Source: Candidatus Zhuqueibacterota bacterium (GTDB lineage: Bacteria; Zhuqueibacterota; Zhuqueibacteria; Thermofontimicrobiales; Thiofontviventaceae). From it: a stretch of DNA of 64,000 nucleotides. The notes beneath the pieces were generated by a model. That model did not search any database and was not told the DNA's origin. It saw only the letters and a list, made by a program, of their open reading frames with translations. Position numbers and translations under genes: made by a program. The stretch's first letter is position 1; every line of letters starts with the position of its first letter. The stretch is taken from positions 24,569 through 88,568 of the forward strand of contig JAFGOE010000083.1 in the NCBI GenBank assembly GCA_016926625.1. The letters are read 5' to 3'. This document shows, piece after piece, positions 30,625-40,650 of the stretch.

Positions 30625-32802
30625 ATGGATAACGAGACACAAATCAAAACACACAGTACGATCATTGCACAGGAATTGGGAATCAGATCGTACCAGGTCG
30701 AAAAAACCATCGAATTGCTGGACTCGGAAAATACGGTTCCGTTCATCGCTCGGTATCGCAAGGAGGTTACCGGTAACTTAGACGAAGATCAGATACGCTC
30801 CATCGAAGACAGAATACACGCGTTGCGTGTGTTAGAAGCCCGTAGAGAGACGGTATTGAATTCGATCGAAAAACAGGGTAAACTGACGCCTGAATTGAAG
30901 GAGAAACTGTTAGCAGCGACCAAATTGCAGGAGGTCGAAGATTTATACCTTCCGTATAAACCTAAAAAACGTACGCGGGCGACTGTCGCCAGGGAGAAAG
31001 GATTGGAACCCCTTGCGGAAAGGATGCTAAGGCTGGACACAGAAATCGACGATTTTGATGCGTTGGTGGCTTCTTTTATCGATGTGGAGAAAGGGGTGGA
31101 GACTGCCGAAGACGCGCTGGCCGGTGCCCGAGACATATGTGCAGAGACCGTATCCGATGATGCCGATGTCCGCAAAGAAATTCGTGCGATAAGCTGGGAA
31201 GAGGGTCTGATTACATCCAACTGGAAGACGGAAGAGGGACACATCAATTATCAGATTTACAAGGAATTCTCACAGTCGCTCAAGGTCATACAATCGTACC
31301 AGATATTAGCGATCAACAGGGGTGAGCGTGAGGGCATATTACGCGTCAAGTTAGAGGCACCGGGTGATACCTGCATCTCGTCGATTGAAAAAATATATAT
31401 CAGCAATGAAGAATCGCTGTTTACCGTTCATCTGCGCACAGCGATCAACGATGCTTACAATCGCCTTATTGCTCCGTCGATCGAGCGCGAAATCCGCAAT
31501 GAGCTAACCGACCATGCGGATGAGCATGCGATAGAAATATTTGCCAAGAACCTGAGGAATGTTCTGATGCAGCCACCGGTTCACGGTGTCAATATGATCG
31601 GTCTCGATCCTGGATTCAGGACAGGGTGCAAAGCAGCGGTAATCGACAGAACCGGGAAATTCTTACGTGGAGTGACGATATATCCCCATGAGCCCCAGAA
31701 GCAATGGAAGGAAGCCAGGCAGACGATGCTCGATTTGTGCAAGGAGCACAATGTGGGTATCATCGCGATCGGTAATGGTACAGCATCTAGGGAGAGCGAA
31801 GCACTGGTCATCGAAATAATCGAGCAATGCGAAACCGATCTTGCCTACATTATCGTGAACGAGGCGGGTGCCTCGGTATACTCGGCGTCGAAATTGGCGC
31901 GGGAGGAGTTTCCTGATATCGATGTGTCCATGCGCGGTGCCATCTCGATTGCGCGGCGTCTACTGGATCCACTCTCTGAACTGGTGAAGATCGATCCCAG
32001 GTCGATCGGGGTCGGTTTGTATCAGCATGATGTAAATCAATCCAAACTGAACGAGATGCTGGATCGAGTCGTTGAATCGTGTGTTAATTTCGTCGGAGTG
32101 AACATCAACACGGCTTCGAAAGCTTTGCTGCGCTATGTAGCAGGCATCAACAGCAGGATCGCGGATAATATTATCGAATTACGAAACCAGAACGGTGGCT
32201 TCAGGTCGCGTTCTGAACTGATGGATGTGAAAGGACTGGGAGACAATGCTTTCACTCAATCGGCCGGATTTCTTCGTATTCCGAACGCGGATTATCTCTT
32301 TGATTCAACGGCAGTACATCCTGAATCGTATGAGGCGGCGGAAAAGTTATTACGCATATTGGAGCTGGATTCCGCTACCATCAAGCATAAGGGGAACCTG
32401 ATCCGGGAGCGTATAAAAACGAAAAAGTTGTCTTTAGAAACACTGGCGGAACTTACTGACACGGGCGAACATACGTTGAGCGATATTATCGAGAGCCTGG
32501 AGAAACCCAATCGCGATCCCAGAGACGAACTGCCTAAACCTATTTTCAGGCGCGATGTACTTAAGATGGAGGATTTGCAGGAGGGAATGATACTTGAAGG
32601 TACGATTCGTAACGTCGTCGATTTCGGCGCCTTCGTCGATATCGGTGTCAAGAATGATGGTTTGATACACAAGAGTCAGCTATCGCGCGGCTATGTGAAG
32701 CATCCGACCGATGTGGTCAGTGTTGGCAAGAATGTGCGTGTCAAGGTGATATCGGTGAATCCCGAAGCGGGCAGAATAAGTCTGAGCATGGTTGTGGATT
32801 GA
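30625..32802 (+). CDS. tex: Tex family RNA-binding protein with S1 domain
   Basis: TVPFIARYRKEVTGNLDEDQIRSIE, GLDPGFRTGCKAAVID, VGVNINTASKALLRYVAGI, S1 domain EGTIRNVVDFGAFVDIGVKNDGLIHKSQLS. Confidence 0.96.
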   Translation: MDNETQIKTHSTIIAQELGIRSYQVEKTIELLDSENTVPFIARYRKEVTGNLDEDQIRSIEDRIHALRVLEARRETVLNSIEKQGKLTPELKEKLLAATKLQEVEDLYLPYKPKKRTRATVAREKGLEPLAERMLRLDTEIDDFDALVASFIDVEKGVETAEDALAGARDICAETVSDDADVRKEIRAISWEEGLITSNWKTEEGHINYQIYKEFSQSLKVIQSYQILAINRGEREGILRVKLEAPGDTCISSIEKIYISNEESLFTVHLRTAINDAYNRLIAPSIEREIRNELTDHADEHAIEIFAKNLRNVLMQPPVHGVNMIGLDPGFRTGCKAAVIDRTGKFLRGVTIYPHEPQKQWKEARQTMLDLCKEHNVGIIAIGNGTASRESEALVIEIIEQCETDLAYIIVNEAGASVYSASKLAREEFPDIDVSMRGAISIARRLLDPLSELVKIDPRSIGVGLYQHDVNQSKLNEMLDRVVESCVNFVGVNINTASKALLRYVAGINSRIADNIIELRNQNGGFRSRSELMDVKGLGDNAFTQSAGFLRIPNADYLFDSTAVHPESYEAAEKLLRILELDSATIKHKGNLIRERIKTKKLSLETLAELTDTGEHTLSDIIESLEKPNRDPRDELPKPIFRRDVLKMEDLQEGMILEGTIRNVVDFGAFVDIGVKNDGLIHKSQLSRGYVKHPTDVVSVGKNVRVKVISVNPEAGRISLSMVVD

Positions 32803-32921
32803 TATTGAACATATGACCATAGACGTTGGATATAGGATCATGCTCGTCCTGACGTAATTAAATTTAGCCACATCGGCGATCTGCCTAAAGATTTCTAAGT
32901 CGAAAGAATCATCAAAACCAT

Positions 32922-32953
32922 AAACCTCCTGATGGTGTGACATCAGGAGGTTT
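32922..32953. terminator. Bidirectional rho-independent terminator between tex and trpB2
   Basis: AAACCTCCTGATG-gtgtga-CATCAGGAGGTTT, 13-bp perfect stem, 6-nt loop, T-rich tail. Confidence 0.9.
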
Positions 32954-33012
32954 TTATTTGGTACGCCATCATTGCACCCTGATCGATGTTTTGATTTATG
33001 GGTCGCGTTGTT

Positions 33013-34383
33013 TTATTCGGCAGCAGGGAAATCTTTCAACATGTCGTACGTTTTCTTCAGTTGCTCGTCCGCAAAGGTAGCGTCCTTCAGTTTGCCGGCT
33101 AAGAACGCGTCGTAACCAGCCATATCGAAATGTCCGTGTCCGCTGAGGTTGAAGAGAATGACCTTCTTTTCTCCAGCCAGTTTCGCCTTTTCGGCTTCGA
33201 TTATAGCAGCGCGGATAGCATGAGCAGACTCCGGAGCAGGGATTATAGCCTCTGTGCGTGCGAACAGTATGGCAGCGTCGAACACTTCGAGCTGATTTAA
33301 CGCCAGGGGTTCCATCAATTTTTCTTTCACCAGTTTGCTGATGATCGGAGACATCCCATGGTAACGGAGTCCTCCGGCATGTATAGGTGGTGGAACGAAA
33401 GAATGTCCAAGTGTATTCATAGCCAGCAGCGGAGTCAAGCCGGCGATGTCACCGTAATCATATGCATACGGTCCCTTGGTCAGCGTGGGACAGGTTTTAG
33501 GTTCCACTGCCACCATGCGGATCGACCTACCGTTAAATTTGTCAGGATAAAATGGGAAACAGAGTCCAGCGAAATTGCTGCCGCCGCCGACGCAGCCGAT
33601 GAGTATGTCCGGATAATCTCCTGCTATCTCCATCTGCTTCTTCGCCTCAAGGCCTACAATGGTCTGGTGCATGCAGACGTGGTTCAGCACGCTGCCCAGC
33701 GAATATTTAGTATCCTCGTTTTTCGCGGCGACCTCCACTGCTTCGCTGATAGCGATGCCGAGGCTTCCGGGAGAATCAGGATTTTCCTTCAGTACGGCTC
33801 GGCCAGATTCTGTTTCATCGCTCGGACTGGCGACGACGTTTGCTCCCCAGGCCTGGATCATCGAACGACGGTATGGTTTTTGTTGGAAGCTTACTTTTAC
33901 CATGAACACCTTGCACGCGATCCCAAAATAATTACATGCCAGGCTGAGAGCGCTTCCCCATTGACCCGCACCAGTCTCGGTGGATATCCGTTTGACACCT
34001 TCTTTCATATTAAAATAGGCCTGAGCAACTGCTGTGTTCGCCTTATGACTCCCGGCGGGGCTCACACCTTCGTATTTATAATAGATACGAGCGGGTGTAT
34101 CGAGTGCTTTTTCTAACCGCAGCGCTCTGTAGAGAGGGGATGGTCTCCAAATTTTGTATATGTCCAGGACCTGGTCAGGGATATCGATCCAGCGTTCAGG
34201 GCTCATTTCCTGCTTGATGAGCTCCATCGGGAATATGGGAGCCAGATCATCCGGACCGAGTGGCTTGTGAGTTACAGGATGCAGTGGCGGTTTCAATGGT
34301 GACGGCAGATCTACAAGAATATTATACCATTGTTTAGGTAAGTCTTTTTCATCAAGGAAAAATTTTGTTTGATTCATTTTCAT
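33013..34383 (-). CDS. trpB2: Tryptophan synthase beta chain 2 (TrpB2)
   Basis: [32 protein letters not shown] (PLP Lys), [16 protein letters not shown]; long TrpB2-type N-terminus. A second ATG 6 nt downstream has better SD spacing. Confidence 0.93.
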   Translation of the reverse strand: MKMNQTKFFLDEKDLPKQWYNILVDLPSPLKPPLHPVTHKPLGPDDLAPIFPMELIKQEMSPERWIDIPDQVLDIYKIWRPSPLYRALRLEKALDTPARIYYKYEGVSPAGSHKANTAVAQAYFNMKEGVKRISTETGAGQWGSALSLACNYFGIACKVFMVKVSFQQKPYRRSMIQAWGANVVASPSDETESGRAVLKENPDSPGSLGIAISEAVEVAAKNEDTKYSLGSVLNHVCMHQTIVGLEAKKQMEIAGDYPDILIGCVGGGSNFAGLCFPFYPDKFNGRSIRMVAVEPKTCPTLTKGPYAYDYGDIAGLTPLLAMNTLGHSFVPPPIHAGGLRYHGMSPIISKLVKEKLMEPLALNQLEVFDAAILFARTEAIIPAPESAHAIRAAIIEAEKAKLAGEKKVILFNLSGHGHFDMAGYDAFLAGKLKDATFADEQLKKTYDMLKDFPAAE

Positions 34384-34424
34384 TACTCCTGTTAATTTAA
34401 CTGTTATATGAATTAATACTACGT

Positions 34425-35279
34425 TTACTCATCAAATAAAAATGTGGGCTCATAATAGAAACGGATCGATTTATCCTGAACCTGCAGTGTAATCCTCTGT
34501 TGCAGCCAGTGATTTTTTTCATCTATCGGCGCGTCAAAACGAAGAATATCGAGAGGGACATTCAAACGAAGAGCGCGCTTGGGAAGAATGATCCGTGTGA
34601 TTCCGCTCGGTAGAAACATGTTCTTTTCGACGATCTGAATTAAGTCGTCCTTGGAGATCTTTTTAAAGCATACAACGGCGCAAAAATCCGGATAATGTCT
34701 GCGCAGATGGCTCAGGTTCGTGTAACTTACCCGATCCATATAGGAAAATCCTCGATAAACATCCGTGATCTCCTTCAATAATTTCACCTTCTCAAATAGG
34801 TCGCCTTCAGCCGTAATCTTATAAATTTGTCCGTCATGAAATTGAATCTTGGAGAGTAAATCGCCGTTATCGGTGAAATCGATCATATCCGATGATTCCT
34901 GCTCAATCGATATCTGAGGGATAAGGAATAGTTTATTAAGAAAGTCGGTCTTGGAAAATTTTTCTACGGCGTGATGCCAGTGCAAGAACAGCAGATCCTC
35001 ATCGAAGAGGTCGATTCGCTGCACCAGCACATCTTTAATTTCTAACTTTTTCAGTGCGGTAACGCGGTTGGCTCCGTCGAGGAGGATCAATCTACTGGTA
35101 CCGTTATAATAGCCGACAATCGGCGGGTTTTTTAAGCGAGCTTCTTTTTGAAGATAGATCATTAATGAGTTGGAGCGTTCATTATCGGGTTCCTCATGAA
35201 AAAGGATGTCATCAATCGGTACAATCTTTAAATCGGGGAGTTCTCCGATCTTTAAGCGCCTGTCGTCCTGCAACTGCAC
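34425..35279 (-). CDS. ParB/Srx-fold SbnI/SerK-like putative free-serine kinase (O-phosphoserine synthase)
   Basis: [70 protein letters not shown] colinear with SbnI (recalled sequence). AGGAGG SD supports GTG at 35279 rather than the ORF-track TTG. Confidence 0.75.
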   Translation of the reverse strand: MQLQDDRRLKIGELPDLKIVPIDDILFHEEPDNERSNSLMIYLQKEARLKNPPIVGYYNGTSRLILLDGANRVTALKKLEIKDVLVQRIDLFDEDLLFLHWHHAVEKFSKTDFLNKLFLIPQISIEQESSDMIDFTDNGDLLSKIQFHDGQIYKITAEGDLFEKVKLLKEITDVYRGFSYMDRVSYTNLSHLRRHYPDFCAVVCFKKISKDDLIQIVEKNMFLPSGITRIILPKRALRLNVPLDILRFDAPIDEKNHWLQQRITLQVQDKSIRFYYEPTFLFDE

Positions 35280-35319
35280 AATTCCCTCCTGGGTCCGTTG
35301 GGTTGAGTACAAAATAAAA

Positions 35320-35344
35320 AACCCACTATAGTTACTAGTGGGTT
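35320..35344 (-). terminator. Attenuator terminator of the trp leader
   Basis: Minus strand AACCCACTA-gtaacta-TAGTGGGTT followed by TTTTATTTT; 9-bp stem, 7-nt loop. Confidence 0.88.
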
Positions 35345-35407
35345 GGATTTATGATTATTTATTTGTTTTTATGTTAATTGGGTCATGAGCAAATCCTCTC
35401 CACCAGT
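35334..35407 (-). promoter_or_regulatory. Antiterminator pairing of the trp leader
   Basis: Minus-strand ACTGGTGG-AGA-GGATTT (35391-35407) pairs with AAATCC-AAC-CCACTAGT (35334-35350): 6+8 bp around a 3x3 internal loop, sequestering the terminator 5' arm. Confidence 0.75.
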
Positions 35408-35484
35408 ATACTATTATACCACCACCACCACCAGACTAAGACGTTGGAATTGTTCAGAGAGAAATTTTGAGGAGTGTTGCTCAT
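35383..35484 (-). CDS. Tryptophan leader peptide MSNTPQNFSLNNSNVLVWWWWWYNSILVERICS
   Basis: 33-codon ORF with five consecutive TGG codons, between the promoter and the attenuator terminator; below the ORF-track length cut-off. Confidence 0.9.
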   Translation of the reverse strand: MSNTPQNFSLNNSNVLVWWWWWYNSILVERICS

Positions 35485-35516
35485 GTTCAAATAATTTCCG
35501 TAAGTAAATGTTAAAA

Positions 35517-35545
35517 AATATAAAGAATAAATATTAATTTGTCAA
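35517..35545 (-). promoter_or_regulatory. Sigma70-type promoter of the trp leader, TTGACA-N17-TATATT
   Basis: -35 at 35540-35545, -10 at 35517-35522, just after the end of the upstream response-regulator gene. Confidence 0.82.
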
Positions 35546-35548
35546 TAC

Positions 35549-36928
35549 TTATTTTCTGATATTGTATTTTTTTATTTTTCGATAGAGTTGCGTTCTCTCC
35601 AGTCCGATCACTTCTGCGGTTCGTGATATATTCCATTTATATTCATTCAACTTAGCAAGAATAAAATATTTTTCAAAATTGTCACGTGCCTGGCGGAGAT
35701 CGTTCACTAAGGGTTTGTGTTTATCGAACGTATTACTGCTCATCAATGTTAGCAACGTTCCCGAATCGATGGTCCTGGCATCCGAATAGTGAACTACTCG
35801 CTCTAACGCATTAATTAGTTCACGTACGTTTCCGGGCCAATTCATATTCATCATCACGTTGATCGCATCATCTGTAAACAACTTTAGTTTGATATTATTG
35901 CTGTTACATATTTCCCGCATGTAATGGTCGACAAGGGGTACGATGTCTTCTTTACGTTGACGAAGTGGTGGAATATATATCTTAAATACATTGATTCGAT
36001 GATATAGATCTTCTCTGAATACTTTCTCTTCGATCATGGTTTCGAGATTTTTATTCGTGGCACAGATTATTCTCGTATCCACCTTGATAATGGAATCACC
36101 ACCTATTCGAGTAAATTCACCAAAATCGAGCACTCTCAAGACCTTCGCCTGAGCGCTGAGACTCAAGTCGCCAATCTCATCGAGGAAAATCGTTCCTTTA
36201 TTGGCTTTTTCAAATGCGCCAATTTTAATCTTGTCAGCACCAGTGAATGCGCCTTTTTCATAGCCAAAAAGTTCACTTTCGATCAGGGTCTCGGGTATGG
36301 CCGCGCAATTCATCCGATATAATATTTCGCTCTTTCTCTTGCTTTCATAATAAATCGATCGAGCGACTAACTCTTTTCCTGTACCCGTTTCACCAACGAT
36401 CAAAGCGGTTTTATCCAGCGGAGCCACCCTTTTTATCAATTGGCGAACCGTCTGGATCGATTGGCTTATTCCGATGAGTCGATATTTTTCTTTCAAATCT
36501 TCCAGGAGAAGACGCTGTTCTTTTTCCAGAGCTTGACTCTTCATTGCGTTCTTGACGGTCAGCAGAAATCGCTCCGGTTCGATAGGCTTCGTTAGGAAAT
36601 CATAGGCTCCCATTTTTATCGCATCGACGGCGATCTCGATTGTTCCGTAACCGGAGAACAGTATGACCAGTTGTTCCGGGTTCCTGTTCATGACATATGC
36701 TAGCAGTTCCATTCCAGCTAATCGGTTAGAATCGTTGAGAACGAGATCGATGAGTATTAAATCGATGTCAAATTCGTCAATCAACTTCATGGCTGAGGAG
36801 ATATCGCGGGCGCTTATTACCTTACAAGCATTCAGTTTCAAATATGCTGAAAAGGAGTCGATCACATCAACATCATCATCGATAATAAGTATTAATTTGT
36901 TTTCCAGTATATTTTCCGAAATATCCAT
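35549..36928 (-). CDS. NtrC-family sigma54-dependent response regulator
   Basis: Receiver DLILIDLVL; VGETGTGKELVARSIY, GAFTGADK, C-terminal Fis-type HTH. Confidence 0.95.
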   Translation of the reverse strand: MDISENILENKLILIIDDDVDVIDSFSAYLKLNACKVISARDISSAMKLIDEFDIDLILIDLVLNDSNRLAGMELLAYVMNRNPEQLVILFSGYGTIEIAVDAIKMGAYDFLTKPIEPERFLLTVKNAMKSQALEKEQRLLLEDLKEKYRLIGISQSIQTVRQLIKRVAPLDKTALIVGETGTGKELVARSIYYESKRKSEILYRMNCAAIPETLIESELFGYEKGAFTGADKIKIGAFEKANKGTIFLDEIGDLSLSAQAKVLRVLDFGEFTRIGGDSIIKVDTRIICATNKNLETMIEEKVFREDLYHRINVFKIYIPPLRQRKEDIVPLVDHYMREICNSNNIKLKLFTDDAINVMMNMNWPGNVRELINALERVVHYSDARTIDSGTLLTLMSSNTFDKHKPLVNDLRQARDNFEKYFILAKLNEYKWNISRTAEVIGLERTQLYRKIKKYNIRK

Positions 36929-36990
36929 TGTAGTTTATTTGTTTGTTCGAGGGTTAATTTATTTGCAATCACGAATGATCCTGTGAATAC

Positions 36991-37782
36991 TTATTCTCCG
37001 AGTATGGGTTTTATAATTGATAGTAAGAAATTATGAATATAGGGATTGGCTGTCACCATTTCCCCTGAGGTCAGGAAAGTGTCTCTTCCGGAAAAATCTG
37101 TCACGATACCGCCGGCCTCTTTAATCAGTAAAATGCCTGCTGATATATCCCAGGGACTTAATTTTGCCTCCCAAAATCCGTTTAAGCGTCCGCATGCTAC
37201 ATAGGCAAGATCAATAGCGGCTGATCCTGGACGTCGTATGCCGCTTACATGATCAAATACAGCGCGAAAGCTTTTTAAATAGTCGCTGATATAGTTTTTG
37301 TGTTTGAAAGGAAAACCAGTACCGATTAGACATCGTGCAGGATTTGTTTCCAGGGACACATGGATAGGCCGATCGTTTAAATAGGCTCCTCTATCTTTCT
37401 CAGCATGAAATAACTCCTTGCGCAGCGGATCGTATACGACTCCCATGATGATCTCATCATACTTTAAAAGCGAAATGGAAATTGAAAAGAAGGGAAATCC
37501 ATGAATATAATTCGTCGTTCCGTCCAATGGATCGATAATCCATTTGTAATCACTCTTTATTGTGTTTTTTCCGGATTCCTCAGCCATGATCGAATGATCC
37601 GGGAAATGGCTATGGATCAATTCTAATATTTTCGCTTCTGATTTCTTGTCGATCTCTGTAACAAAATCGAAATCGACTTTATTTTCTATCTCTATCGTAT
37701 GTAATTCTGTCGTGGCGCTTATTATGATTTTTCCTGCTTCCAGGGCTGCAATTCTGGCTATTTCGACTGGTTTCTTGTCCAT
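36991..37782 (-). CDS. Inositol monophosphatase family protein
   Basis: MAEESGKN, WIIDPLDGTTNYIHGFPFFSIS, LSPWDISAGILLIKEAGG. Confidence 0.95.
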   Translation of the reverse strand: MDKKPVEIARIAALEAGKIIISATTELHTIEIENKVDFDFVTEIDKKSEAKILELIHSHFPDHSIMAEESGKNTIKSDYKWIIDPLDGTTNYIHGFPFFSISISLLKYDEIIMGVVYDPLRKELFHAEKDRGAYLNDRPIHVSLETNPARCLIGTGFPFKHKNYISDYLKSFRAVFDHVSGIRRPGSAAIDLAYVACGRLNGFWEAKLSPWDISAGILLIKEAGGIVTDFSGRDTFLTSGEMVTANPYIHNFLLSIIKPILGE

Positions 37783-37811
37783 GGATGGCTACCTGTTGGA
37801 TTGATTTGCTG

Positions 37812-38774
37812 TTAGAATAAATTTGGATCCTTCGTATAATTCTTCATGGCTCGAACAGTCGCCGGAGAGGTCTTAATTATTAGATTACCGACTGATTTCA
37901 TTACGTGCGGAAAAATATCTACTCTGGAAACGACCTCGATGTACGTTGTCGGATCTGTATAGTCTGTCGGTCGCTGATTGTTGATCAGAAATTCGACCAT
38001 CTCCGGATTGGGATTCACGATAGAAAGCTTGTGATATCCTAATTTTTGAAACGACTCTCTGAAACGTTCTGCCACGTACCCATAGTGGGTACAGTTGAGA
38101 CTGATCACGACATGTGTTGACTTATCCCGTATAACCGTACTGGCCTCATTAACGCATGCTGCAATCATGCTTATTGTTTCTGTACTCGTATAATCATCCT
38201 CAATTTTATCCGCCAGATCAGAGCAGGCTATCTCTGATATAGACGATGAATGTATGCCCAGGGCGGTCAGTTTTTTTGAATAGACGGCGGAGGAGATCGT
38301 CGTCGGTGTACCGAAAATACAAATATGATAGCTTTCGTCGTGAATACGATTGACCACCTTGATGATCGAGTGAACACCGATTTCCACTATCTCGACGACC
38401 GGTGTGTCTGTGATCTTTGAGAACGGTGTATCCGGATAGATTACAGAAAGCGTGTTACAGCCAATGATGATAACATCCGGTTTATATTTACGGGTCATAC
38501 TGTTCAACGCCGAATTAAACATCGCCACCTTATCCGAATGCGAATCGAGTTTGTTATAACCACTAAAATTGTCGAATGATGAATTGAAGAAGATGACTCG
38601 CGCACTCTTGAAATAGGTCGTATTTCGTAACCGTTCAAAAAGACATGCCGCGATCGATAACCCTCCAAGACCTGAATCGGTGACAATTAATGTGGCAGTT
38701 TCCTGGCGACTCAGCCTGGTCGCTAAATTGAGCATATGCAAATCGGTCCTGAGAATGATAGCGTTATCAGTCAA
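37812..38774 (-). CDS. Asp/Glu racemase family protein (glutamate racemase-like)
   Basis: VTDSGLGGLSIAA, IIGCNTLSVIYP, SLNCTHYGYVAERF. Confidence 0.8.
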   Translation of the reverse strand: MTDNAIILRTDLHMLNLATRLSRQETATLIVTDSGLGGLSIAACLFERLRNTTYFKSARVIFFNSSFDNFSGYNKLDSHSDKVAMFNSALNSMTRKYKPDVIIIGCNTLSVIYPDTPFSKITDTPVVEIVEIGVHSIIKVVNRIHDESYHICIFGTPTTISSAVYSKKLTALGIHSSSISEIACSDLADKIEDDYTSTETISMIAACVNEASTVIRDKSTHVVISLNCTHYGYVAERFRESFQKLGYHKLSIVNPNPEMVEFLINNQRPTDYTDPTTYIEVVSRVDIFPHVMKSVGNLIIKTSPATVRAMKNYTKDPNLF

Positions 38775-38803
38775 GTTTCTTGCAAAAGACGAGCGGAAGG
38801 GTG

Positions 38804-40597
38804 TTAATCCTCTCTGTACAATTGTTCGATGACATCTTTAAATTTTTCTTCGATCACGTTCTTTTTGATCTTGAGACTTGGAGTCAGTTCTCCTTTTTCG
38901 ATCGACAAGGGCTCGGCCAGCAAGGCAAATTTTTTAACCTTTTCGAACCTGGCGAAATCGGTTTGCAGATTTTCGATCTCCTGTTGAATCAAGGAAACGA
39001 CGCCTGGATTCTTTATCAGGGCTGCATTGTCATCGGTGTTAATTCCATGGCTGCCGGCCCATTTCTTAAGGTTCTCCATACTGGGGATGATCAAGGCGCT
39101 GATAAATTTTCTATTATTACCGATGAGGCATACATCGTCGATGTACTTGCTCTGTTTGAGCCTGTTTTCGATGGGAGCCGATGCCACATTTTTCCCTCCT
39201 GAGGTGACGATGATGTTCTTCTTGCGATCGGTGAGGAAGAGGAAATTTTCATCATCGAGGTATCCGATGTCACCGGTATGCAACCATCCCTCCTCGTCGA
39301 TGACCTCGTGGGTCAATTCAGGGCGATTGTAGTAACCTTTCATCAGCGTATCACCCTTAACCAACACTTCACCATCCTCTGCCACTTTCAATTGCAGGCA
39401 GTCGAGCGGTTTTCCGCATGATCCGTATTTCGTCTTACCGAATGGCGTCAGCGTAATGATTAAGTGGGTTTCGGTCATTCCATAGCCTTCGATAATCCTG
39501 AGGCCGATGGCTTCGAAAAATTTGAGTGTCTCTACCGATAGAGGTGCACCACCAGCGATGGGGTAACGAAATGAGCCACCTAATTTCTGTTTGATCTTGG
39601 TGAAAGCGACCTTGTCTGCGAAATTGTATTTTTTCTCCAGCCATCTGGATGCTTTGCCTGAAATCCTTTGCTTGTGATATGTTAACCCTGTTTTCAGTGA
39701 CCAGTTAAATATTTTTCGTTTTATAGGAGAGCCATTTTCTACTTGCTCGAAAACAGCGCTCGCTATCTTTTCATACAATCTGGGCACACTTACCATAACG
39801 GTCGGTTTCGTTTCAGCGATGTCGTTTATAACCGTGTTGATGCTTTGTGCATAATGAATGGTAGCTCCGCGGTAAATCGGACACCAATGGCCGGCTAATC
39901 GTTCGTAGAGATGGCTGAGCGGGAGGAAGGACATGAAGATGTCTTCTGGCAACAGATTTAAAATGGCTTCCGAATGAATAATATCTATCACAAATCCTTT
40001 TTGGTGCAGCATGACGCCTTTTGGATTTCCGGTAGTGCCTGATGTGTAGACCAGGCTGCATGTCTCCATCGGATCGATCGTATCGATCAGTTCTTCTATT
40101 TTCCCCGGGTCGCCATCGGCTCCATCACGCAGCAAGGAATCGTACGTGGCAATTTGGTCATCGGCAGAAGACAATTCGTCGAAGGAGAATATATACTCCA
40201 GTGAAGGTACATCGGATGCGATCTCCTTCACCTTTGCGTATTGTTCATCATCTTCGACAAAGATGGCGCGGACTTTAGCATCATTTAATATATATTTGAT
40301 TTGAAGCGGCGGCAGGGTCTGATAGATGGGTACGACGATCCCATGGATGATGAAGGTCGCAAAATCCGTGATTGGCCATTCAGGACGATTGTTGGAGAGA
40401 ATCGCAATTCTGTCACCCTGTTTTATGCCGTGTGCTAACATACCATGGACTAATTTATTGATCGTATTTTTTAATTCGGTATAGGTGATCGACTTAATTT
40501 CTCCGTCTCTCTTGAAACGAAAGACATCCTTATCAGGATACTTACTGATTGTATGGAACAGCATTTGGGGGATACTCTGAAACATAAATACCTCCAA
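38804..40597 (-). CDS. Long-chain fatty acid-CoA ligase
   Basis: SLVYTSGTTGNPKGVMLHQKG, GYGMTETHLIITL, GWLHTGDIGYLDDENFLFLTDRKKNIIVTSGGKNVAS. Confidence 0.95.
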   Translation of the reverse strand: MEVFMFQSIPQMLFHTISKYPDKDVFRFKRDGEIKSITYTELKNTINKLVHGMLAHGIKQGDRIAILSNNRPEWPITDFATFIIHGIVVPIYQTLPPLQIKYILNDAKVRAIFVEDDEQYAKVKEIASDVPSLEYIFSFDELSSADDQIATYDSLLRDGADGDPGKIEELIDTIDPMETCSLVYTSGTTGNPKGVMLHQKGFVIDIIHSEAILNLLPEDIFMSFLPLSHLYERLAGHWCPIYRGATIHYAQSINTVINDIAETKPTVMVSVPRLYEKIASAVFEQVENGSPIKRKIFNWSLKTGLTYHKQRISGKASRWLEKKYNFADKVAFTKIKQKLGGSFRYPIAGGAPLSVETLKFFEAIGLRIIEGYGMTETHLIITLTPFGKTKYGSCGKPLDCLQLKVAEDGEVLVKGDTLMKGYYNRPELTHEVIDEEGWLHTGDIGYLDDENFLFLTDRKKNIIVTSGGKNVASAPIENRLKQSKYIDDVCLIGNNRKFISALIIPSMENLKKWAGSHGINTDDNAALIKNPGVVSLIQQEIENLQTDFARFEKVKKFALLAEPLSIEKGELTPSLKIKKNVIEEKFKDVIEQLYRED

Positions 40598-40650
40598 TAT
40601 TATTTGTCAGCGTTTATAAAGCATATTACAGCATATGTTAATTAATTTCA

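Noticed and set aside
33358-34116. 252-aa plus-strand ORF opposite trpB2
   Set aside because: Antisense shadow of a conserved enzyme gene; no domain recognised
34425-35279. ParB chromosome-partition protein
   Set aside because: Only the N-terminal ParB/Srx fold is shared; no partition HTH domain or parA neighbour, and the full-length pattern fits SbnI/SerK better
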